NCBI RefSeq assembly: GCF_030272615.1
Contig: NC_081406.1
Location: forward strand, 168,722,361-168,786,360
Origin: Cryptomeria japonica
Lineage: Eukaryota > Streptophyta > Pinopsida > Cupressales > Cupressaceae
Length of the DNA stretch: 64,000 nt
Direction: 5' to 3'
Below, piece after piece: positions 54,411 through 61,476 of this stretch (positions are counted from its first letter, which is position 1; each line of letters starts with the position of its first letter). The position numbers and the translations under genes were made by a program. Below the pieces are notes generated by a model. It made no database searches. It was given only the letters and a program-made list of their open reading frames with translations, and was not told the origin of the DNA.

Positions 54411-55883
54411 TGTAGCGTCATAAATTGTACGCACTTACTAGGGTGGTACAATTTCACACCTAGTTTAGCACTCGCCTTGGCGCATTTTGCATTTTGCATT
54501 TCATTTCCCCTTTAGCACTTAATTAATTAAATTAATTAGGTCTAAGGTTCTATTTTATCATCTCCTATATCATAAAGTTGGGCCCTTTCATTAAAGTGTG
54601 CCCTTTTCATTTTATTCCTCCAATACATCATTTAATCAAAAACCCTAATTAGGTCCTATTTCACACTTGGGGGCTTGATTTTGGGGGTCAAAACATCTCA
54701 AAATCACCTGTAACTTTGGGATTCTCTCTAAAATCATCATATCTGACGGCCCTAAAAATTTGGTGAAAAGTTGTCGGGACCATGGCGCTCGGAGTGCACA
54801 TGGTCTCGGACATTTTTCTTGAAATTTTAGGAGCATGATCCAATCATAAAATAAAGCTTAACCCTAAGAAATTGGCAGGAGATTCAATCTCTAGGTCGGC
54901 CAAAAGTTGAAATTAAGACCTAGGGTTTCATATATAAGAGCTCTCTTTCTTCATTTGAAAGGATCCAAAATTTTAGTTTCAGGGACCTTCTATGCAGCGA
55001 AAGAGCAGATCTTTGAAGACTTCAATAACATTCAACATCCATCCATCAAGCATTCATCAATTTCATTCATTTAGGGCTTTGAAGGCATTGAAGAGCAATA
55101 AGGGATCATCGACTAAAGATTGGCTTGTACCCCTCCCTTGGGGTTGGGTATGATTTCATGTTGTTTTCATGTCTTTGCATAAGCCTCATTATATCATTTG
55201 TATTCATGCTTTAGATCACTTTGCATCTTGGTTTGGAGCATTTACATTATCATTTACAAGCAATTAGGGTTTACTTTCTAGGTTGCTCTAGTTTGCTTAC
55301 TTGCATTTTAGGATCTTGCACACACACAAGGTCTGCACACACACTACTTTTACAATACAACTTGGCTATCCATGGAGGTGGAAATCACCAAAGCGAGGGT
55401 TTTGCTAAGGCAAAACCCTATATAGCCGCCCACCATACCTTTTCAGATATAAGTGCAGATTTCCAAATTTGAAGGACATCGCAAGTTGCAGATCCGACGG
55501 AAGTGGACCGAGATAGAACTTCAAACCAAATTCCAACCCAGAAAGCTAGGATAGGGGTGTGGGGTGCCCTGGTCCTGCTAGGACAGGGGCACTGGGTGCC
55601 CTGGTCCCTGGGACAGGGGCGCTGGGCGCCCTGGTCCTTGTCCATTTCAGTGAATTTTGGTAGTTTCAGAGGTAGCAGCTTCAGTATTTCAGGCTTCTGG
55701 CTTCAGCAGCAGATCTTACAGAATCAAAACCATTCAAGGTACACATTTACATTTCTCCTCTTATCCTTACAATTGTTCATCATTAAATCTCAATTCTACA
55801 ATCTTCTGCTCAAAGTTACTAGTTCATACTTACACTTTAGGGTTAATAGTTGAACTTGCATCATTCTATCTATCATTTGCAAC
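54411..55883 (+). repeat. 5' LTR of K, first part
   Basis: The start is set by tgtagcgtcataaattgtac where H ORF2 breaks off. It contains an AT-rich middle, a 30-bp minisatellite (55562-55642) and, at the end, gcaac (55879-55883), the L duplication. Confidence 0.75.
55562..55642 (+). repeat. GC-rich minisatellite in the K LTR, about 30-32 bp x 2.7
   Basis: Units gggtgccctggtcctgctag, gggtgccctggtccctggga and gggcgccctggtccttgtcc follow one another. Each of the first two contains an inverted pair (ccctggtcc and ggacagggg) able to form a stem. Confidence 0.8.
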
Positions 55884-56357
55884 TGTTGGTGTAAATAATT
55901 ATTCATCATGGATATTATTACACTTACTTAAGTTTACTTAGGATAATGCATTTCATAGTAGTTTGGATATGAGACACTTGGGTGTTTGTGCCACATTGGG
56001 ATAGTGTGTGTAGGAGAAATTCCACCTCTTATGGTGTTGATCTTGTTATTACACTATCATATCCACTTATTGTGGAGTGATAATTCCACCTTCAGTGGGT
56101 GATCCACCTCATGTGGAATATTATATTATTTCTCCTACCTACCCACACCTATTTCCTACCTACCCTTGTTTCTTATTGAGCCACATGTCATACTTGTGTG
56201 CTCATACATATCCCTAGCCTTGCCTATATAAGCAGGCTCATCTACATTGTATGTAACAATTGTTGATCATTTTCTATTGATGAGAATACAGTTTATTCTT
56301 GTCCCATATTATGTCTCTATCTTGTACATTTCAATGACTTCTTGATCTTGGCAAACA
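55884..56357 (+). repeat. 5' LTR of L
   Basis: 474 bp, tgttggtgtaaataatt to cttggcaaaca. TATA-like gcctatataagcagg at 56222-56236. Several ccaccttcagtggg/ccacctcatgtgg inverted short repeats lie in the middle. Confidence 0.93.
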
Positions 56358-56369
56358 TGGTATCAGAGC
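56358..56369 (+). promoter_or_regulatory. Primer-binding site of L
   Basis: TGGTATCAGAGC directly abuts the LTR. Confidence 0.9.
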
Positions 56370-57992
56370 TATTGGAGTCTCATTGATTCGTCTTGAAGAG
56401 GCATTATTGTGACGTCAAGAGGCAGATCTGAGGAGCATCATCATTTGGAGGCGTCCTAGACCAGATCCGACCTCGCCATTGCGTCCGGAAGGCCATTTCC
56501 ATGAATTTTGGTTATAAAGTTGGCCTATTTTGGTGAGAAAATTTTTTTTCCCCAATTTTGCTATTCGTACGGATTTTTCGAATATTTTATATATATTTTT
56601 CAAAAAAAAAAATTTCTACAAATGTTTTGAAAAATCGAAAATCAAAAAAAAAATTCAAAAAATTCAAAAAAATTGAAAAAAACGAAAAAAATTTGAAAAG
56701 CAATCAAAAAAAAAAAAAAATCACTTTTGGGGGGTCCGCAAACCCCCCCCCTGCGCACGCCGTACTCCTTTTGCAGGTCCCGCAGAGGACATACCTTTTC
56801 TGCAGACTGTCACACGTACCCTCCGCCGTCGCCTGCCGTCGATCGTACTCCCTGCCCGGCACGCCGCCCGAGCAGCGCTCCTCCTGTCCTTGGCGCCAGC
56901 CTCGGCCTCGGCTCCAGCACCTCCCAGCTCCGCCGAAGACCGCCCGACACCACCTCCGGCCTCCGGCACGCCGCCTGAGCTCCTTCCTTCAGCACCGTCC
57001 CCCGGCGGCGCCGCTCCACCTCTACGCCTCCGGCTACCAACTCAGCGCCACGTCAGCACCTCTGCCAACTCATCCGACACGCAGTACACACGTCACTCGG
57101 GCACACGCAGACATCCGTATAGACACGTTGGACCTTCCATACAGAGCCACGCGTCAAATCCGTATGGCCACATCAGCAGCCACATCGCCCTACCACGTCA
57201 ACATTCCGTACAGTACGGAACGTACAGTCGGCACGCCACATCATCTGTCCGTACGGTACGGACGCCCAGTCAGCAAGGGAAGCGAAGTTTTGGCGACGGT
57301 CATACGGCCATCAAATTTAACCCAGTGATTTGATGATGTCAGCGCCACATCAGCAGGGTTTGAAAAATTTTTGACCCCCTCTCATTTGCATTTTTGATTT
57401 TGCAGTTCAACTTCAAATGGCCATAACTTGCTCATTTTTGCTCCTTTTTGGGTGCAATTTTTTTTGAAATGGGCTAGAATTTTGTTCTCTCCGCAGTGGT
57501 GAAAGAATTTTTTGATTTTGATGCACATATTTTTCAGAAAATGCAATTTTTGGTGACTGTCCCTGAGTAATCCCAGTTTTTGCAACTTCAGAGGCTTCGT
57601 TTGGGGTCATCCGACCTCCTTTTTAGGTGCCGTTTTTTTTGAAAGTGCATATTTTTTCATCTAATTTCACATGATACTATCAGATTGATGTCATTGTAAG
57701 TAGAAATTGTACTTTCAGATTTAGGCCTTTTTTGGCTCTTTTGATACTTGTATATTTGCTTGAATCTCAGTTAGATTTATTGCACTATTGATTGAAGTCT
57801 CTTGTATCTCAATTGAGAAGTTGTAAAATTTGCATCATAAGCCCACTTTGCCTTGTTTTGCAAGTGGTTCATTGTAATCGCACTAAGTATAAAGTGCCAA
57901 AATCATCACTTTTGGGGGGGTACTTTGATTGATTGAATTTGGGGGGTGTCTCTTGTGCTTTTGTGCTCTTGTGTTCTTTCCTTTTTGCTGCT
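56370..57992 (+). other. L leader with A-rich tract, GC-rich island and palindromes
   Basis: An A-rich stretch (56598-56720) is followed by an abrupt GC-rich island (about 56728-57300), unlike anything else in the window. Overlapping open frames at 56558-57328 and 56890-57333 are products of composition, with no recognisable domain. Two perfect 17-bp inverted repeats, ttccgtac-a-gtacggaa (57204-57220) and gtccgtac-g-gtacggac (57247-57263), lie at its end. After 57300 the sequence is AT-rich again. The island may be captured host DNA or a packaging/structural element. Confidence 0.6.
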
Positions 57993-60266
57993 ATGGGTTC
58001 TTCTAAGTTTCCTCTCTTAACTCCACATAATTATGCTACTTGGAAAATTGATGCATGGAGTAAACTTATGGAAAAAGGACTCACTCATTACATTGATGGA
58101 ACTATTGTTGCTCCAGCTGATCCTAAGGCTGATCCAGTTGGTCACTTAGATTGGCTCACTAAAAATATCATGGCAATTGGTACCTTAAGAAAGTATGTAT
58201 CAAAGGATCTCATTTTTCATATTGAGAAATGTACTCTAATCAAGGATGCTTGGCAAAAGTTTCAAGACTTGTATGGTCAAGTTGATGAGATTAGGGGATA
58301 TCAAATTGATAGTGATCTCACCGTGTTAGATCCCAAGAACTTTGATACTATACAAGATTATGTCACTAAGGCAAATGAGTTGAGGGCACAACTCAAAGAT
58401 TGTGGCATTGATAAGAAGGATACTCAATTGATATTCAACTTGATAGGGAAGCTTCCACAAGAATATGCAGCATTTGTTTCTAGTTTCCAAACTCATAGGA
58501 TGACAATGGGTTCAAGCTACAAAATGCCTACATTTGATGCTTTCAATGAAATGTTGATGATGGAACAAACTAAGTTGATAAGCATGGGCATTCTTAAGAC
58601 TTCTTCTAAGTCTCAAGAATTAGTGGCAAATCAAGGGAACAAAGGAAATCAAGGAAAGGACAACTCAAACAAGAAGAAATGGCAATCAAAGCCTAAGGAT
58701 AAAGCATCATCTTCTCCACAACAAGGAGATTCATCTTCTTCCAAGAAAGATAATTCACCAAAGAGAGAGAGACCTACTTGTGCTTATTGTAAAAAGATTG
58801 GTCATGAGGAACATCGTTGCCATACTAAGAAGATTGATGAGCTCACACATATCATCAAAAAGCATAACATTGATTTGCCTAAAGTCTACAAGAAGGATGA
58901 TTCATCAACTTCCACTTCCTCACATTCAAAAGGAAAAGGGCAAGCATTCATGGCTTCTACAAGTGGAAAGACTCACTCTTTTGGAACAAGAAAAGGACAA
59001 GCTCTATGTGCTACAACAAATCATACTTCAGAGAGATGGCTTCTAGATTCAGGGGCTTCTCATCATATGGCATCTTCACAGTCTATGCTCTCTACATTTG
59101 AGCCTTGCACCATGCCTCAGATTTTGATGGGCAATCATACATACATGGATGTGATTGGGAAAGGATCTATTGACATTGGGGATAACTCCTTCAATGATGT
59201 GTTGTGTGTACCCCACTTGACAAACAATCTCCTTTCTATCTATCAAATCACACATGGCGCAACTAAGAGAGTTGTGGAGTTCACACCTGACTCAGTTTTT
59301 ATTAGAGACATGGAGACTAGAGCTATCATTGTGACTGGGGTGGTTGATAATGAATCTCGGTTATACTCCTTTTCAGATTTTGTTGATGATGATGATTTCA
59401 CATTTGATGATTCTACACATGATGATCACACTTATTATGATGATTCAGATTTTGAGAAGAACTATGGACACTTGAATTTGGGGATTCTCACATGTAACCC
59501 CGTTCTTGAGTCTTGTACTTCATCTTCTCATATTGATATCACATCACCTATTGCACCTGATGATGCAGATAGTGCGACAGTTTTGCCTTCATGTGATTCA
59601 GTGCAGCAGGATATACATTGTCTTCCAGCTTCAGATTCATGGGATGATTACTTGACAGATATTGCAGGTTTGTTTGTGGAATCCTACATTGCAGATTTGG
59701 GAGACATCATTGATGACATACATCTTCTCTTTGATGAAGATGATCCTTCTTCGATTGTTGCGAGGGCACACTTTGACCCTCTTGTTCATTCTCTACATGA
59801 TCATTCTTTCGAGGTTGACATGATTGTGGATACTTATGTACAGCAGTTGGAGGAGGTCTCTTTATTTTTTGAGGAGACACATGAGTCTTTGGATATTGTT
59901 CTACATCCATCTCCACTAGATGTTGGAGTTCCTTTTTCAGCAGTATGGCACAGTTTACCATCTTTGGAAGGGGTATCTTTCAGCATCGACATGGGGACAC
60001 TTGAGCAGTTTTTAGAGATTCCTTTCATCATGAGTTTTCTTCATACATCTTCCCTTCATGACTTCATGGATACACCTTTGGTTTTGTTTCTTCCTAAGGG
60101 GAGGAATGTTGTTCGACGTTCGTGGAGCAGTTTCTTCATACATCGAGCTTCTATCATTGGTGCAGATTCTTCATTGAGGGATGATCACAGTTTGTCTTCT
60201 CTTCTTCTCTCATATGGGGGGGACTTTTTCCTCACATGGGGTTTTGTTCCTCACATACTTCTTTGA
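57993..60266 (+). CDS. L Gag-protease protein with novel acidic C-terminal half (757 aa)
   Basis: ATG 57993 (MGSSKFPLLTPHNYATWK) is chosen because it begins the conserved Copia Gag sequence; the frame is open 20 codons further upstream without an ATG. Gag is followed by a Lys/Ser-rich region and a CCHC knuckle CAYCKKIGHEEHRC at residues 263-276. The protease motif DSGASHHM starts at residue 352, with the usual continuation to CVPHLTNNLLSI. At about residue 470 the protein should enter pre-integrase; only a relic YGHLNLGIL remains, after an Asp-rich insert (FVDDDDFTFDD). The last 250 or so residues are acidic then Ser/Phe/Leu-rich and match nothing I know. No in-frame stop. The frame ends at TGA 60264-60266. 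Gag would assemble particles and protease would mature them; the C-terminal function is unknown. Confidence 0.88.
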   Translation: MGSSKFPLLTPHNYATWKIDAWSKLMEKGLTHYIDGTIVAPADPKADPVGHLDWLTKNIMAIGTLRKYVSKDLIFHIEKCTLIKDAWQKFQDLYGQVDEIRGYQIDSDLTVLDPKNFDTIQDYVTKANELRAQLKDCGIDKKDTQLIFNLIGKLPQEYAAFVSSFQTHRMTMGSSYKMPTFDAFNEMLMMEQTKLISMGILKTSSKSQELVANQGNKGNQGKDNSNKKKWQSKPKDKASSSPQQGDSSSSKKDNSPKRERPTCAYCKKIGHEEHRCHTKKIDELTHIIKKHNIDLPKVYKKDDSSTSTSSHSKGKGQAFMASTSGKTHSFGTRKGQALCATTNHTSERWLLDSGASHHMASSQSMLSTFEPCTMPQILMGNHTYMDVIGKGSIDIGDNSFNDVLCVPHLTNNLLSIYQITHGATKRVVEFTPDSVFIRDMETRAIIVTGVVDNESRLYSFSDFVDDDDFTFDDSTHDDHTYYDDSDFEKNYGHLNLGILTCNPVLESCTSSSHIDITSPIAPDDADSATVLPSCDSVQQDIHCLPASDSWDDYLTDIAGLFVESYIADLGDIIDDIHLLFDEDDPSSIVARAHFDPLVHSLHDHSFEVDMIVDTYVQQLEEVSLFFEETHESLDIVLHPSPLDVGVPFSAVWHSLPSLEGVSFSIDMGTLEQFLEIPFIMSFLHTSSLHDFMDTPLVLFLPKGRNVVRRSWSSFFIHRASIIGADSSLRDDHSLSSLLLSYGGDFFLTWGFVPHILL

Positions 60267-60488
60267 GAGTTCTCTTGTATAGCTTTCATCTCTCTTTTGG
60301 GGGAGGGTTTTTTCCCATTGGGTTTTTCTCTCTTTCCCCACTTTGTGAGAGATTTCATTGCATTGGTTTGCATGCATTTGCATTTGTGCATGGGTACCTA
60401 ACATGGCCTCGTAGCCGGGACCCATCTTGCATTGCTTAGTTGCATTGTAGACTTAAGTGCATTCCCCTAACTTGCACTTAAGGGGGGG
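60267..60488 (+). other. L 3' untranslated region and polypurine tract
   Basis: Contains several gtttttt/gggggaggg runs and ends cttaagggggggtg at the 3' LTR; aaggggggg at 60480-60488 is the likely plus-strand primer. Confidence 0.8.
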
Positions 60489-60968
60489 TGTTGGTGTAAA
60501 TAATTATTCATCATGGATATTATTACACTTACTTAAGTTTACTTAGGATAATGCATTTCATAGTAGTTTGGATATGAGACACTTGGGTGTTTGTGCCACA
60601 TTGGGATAGTGTGTGTAGGAGAAATTCCACCTCTTATGGTGTTGATCTTGTTATTACACTATCATATCCACTTATTGTGGAGTGATAATTCCACCTTTAG
60701 TGGGTGATCCACCTCATGTGGAATATTATATTATTTCTCCTACCTACCCACACCTATTTCCTACCTACCCTTGTTTCTTATTGAGCCACATGTCATACTT
60801 GTGTGCTCATACATATCCCTAGCCTTGCCTATATAAGCAGGCTCATCTACATTGTATGTAACAATTGTTGATCATTTTCTATTGATGAGAATACAGTTTA
60901 TTCTTGTCCCATATTATGTCTCTATCTTGTACATTTCAATGACTTCTTGATCTTGGCAAAATCCAACA
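60489..60968 (+). repeat. 3' LTR of L
   Basis: 480 bp, tgttggtgtaaataatt to cttggcaaaatccaaca, then gcaac. It is six bases longer than the 5' LTR at the very end (atccaa). Confidence 0.92.
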
Positions 60969-60973
60969 GCAAC

Positions 60974-61129
60974 AAAGGAATAGAAATCCTAATAGGTAGC
61001 CCGTGGCTCTCTCTTCCACAAAAAGAAGTAGCCAATTGTGTGATACCACTAGGCTCTTTCATATTCCACAAGTGTGTGATTGAAAGTGAGATTAGGGCAT
61101 GTTTGCTTAGTGTTACTTTTTCCCCTACA
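60974..61129 (+). repeat. 5' LTR of K, second part
   Basis: The K LTR resumes after L and ends tttttcccctaca, a few bases before the primer site. J likewise has a taca end before the same primer site. Confidence 0.7.
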
Positions 61130-61135
61130 CATTTT

Positions 61136-61153
61136 TGGTGAACTCGACGTGAA
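61136..61153 (+). promoter_or_regulatory. Primer-binding site of K (shared type with J)
   Basis: TGGTGAACTCGACGTGAA, one base different from the J site. Not the initiator-Met or another site I recognise. Confidence 0.65.
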
Positions 61154-61476
61154 TTCCAATCTTCTCTAATTCTGATTTATGTTTTCAAATTTGAGTGTTT
61201 ATGCTATTTCAAATTCAAATTTGTATTTACAAGTTTTAATTTCTTGCAAGATTCAAAAAATTTGGAGGAAATTTTTGCTAAAACCCTAATTTTTCAATTC
61301 AAAGTTGAACTTGTGGATAGCTTAATTGGGATCAATAATTTCAAATCTGATTTAGGAACTCATTTGAATCATAAATTTAATTTTCTAAATCTACATTCTA
61401 AGTGCTTGCATTGGTTAAAATAAACATTTCCTTCTATTTTGCATGTGTTATCATTTGAAAGAGGAAAATTGTTGTC
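61154..61476 (+). other. K leader
   Basis: AT-rich with no open frame; ends with gaggaaaattgttgtcatg at the gag start. Short for a Tat-like element. Confidence 0.5.

Larger units (their letters stand above)
55884..60968 (+). mobile_element. Element L: very young non-autonomous Copia-type element with Gag-protease ORF
   Basis: LTRs 55884-56357 and 60489-60968 with duplication gcaac (55879-55883, 60969-60973). By eye only one substitution (ttcagt/tttagt) and a 6-bp indel at the extreme 3' end separate them, so insertion is recent. It has an initiator-Met primer site, a 1.6-kb leader with a GC-rich island, an intact 757-codon ORF with Gag and protease but no integrase, RT or RNase H, and a G7 polypurine tract. 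It must have been copied by another element's enzymes. Confidence 0.93.

Noticed and set aside
56558-57328. 256-codon and 147-codon frames in the L GC-rich island, as a captured host gene
   Set aside because: Both frames are Pro/Arg/Ser-rich, overlap each other, have opposite-strand companions and show no domain; base composition explains them.
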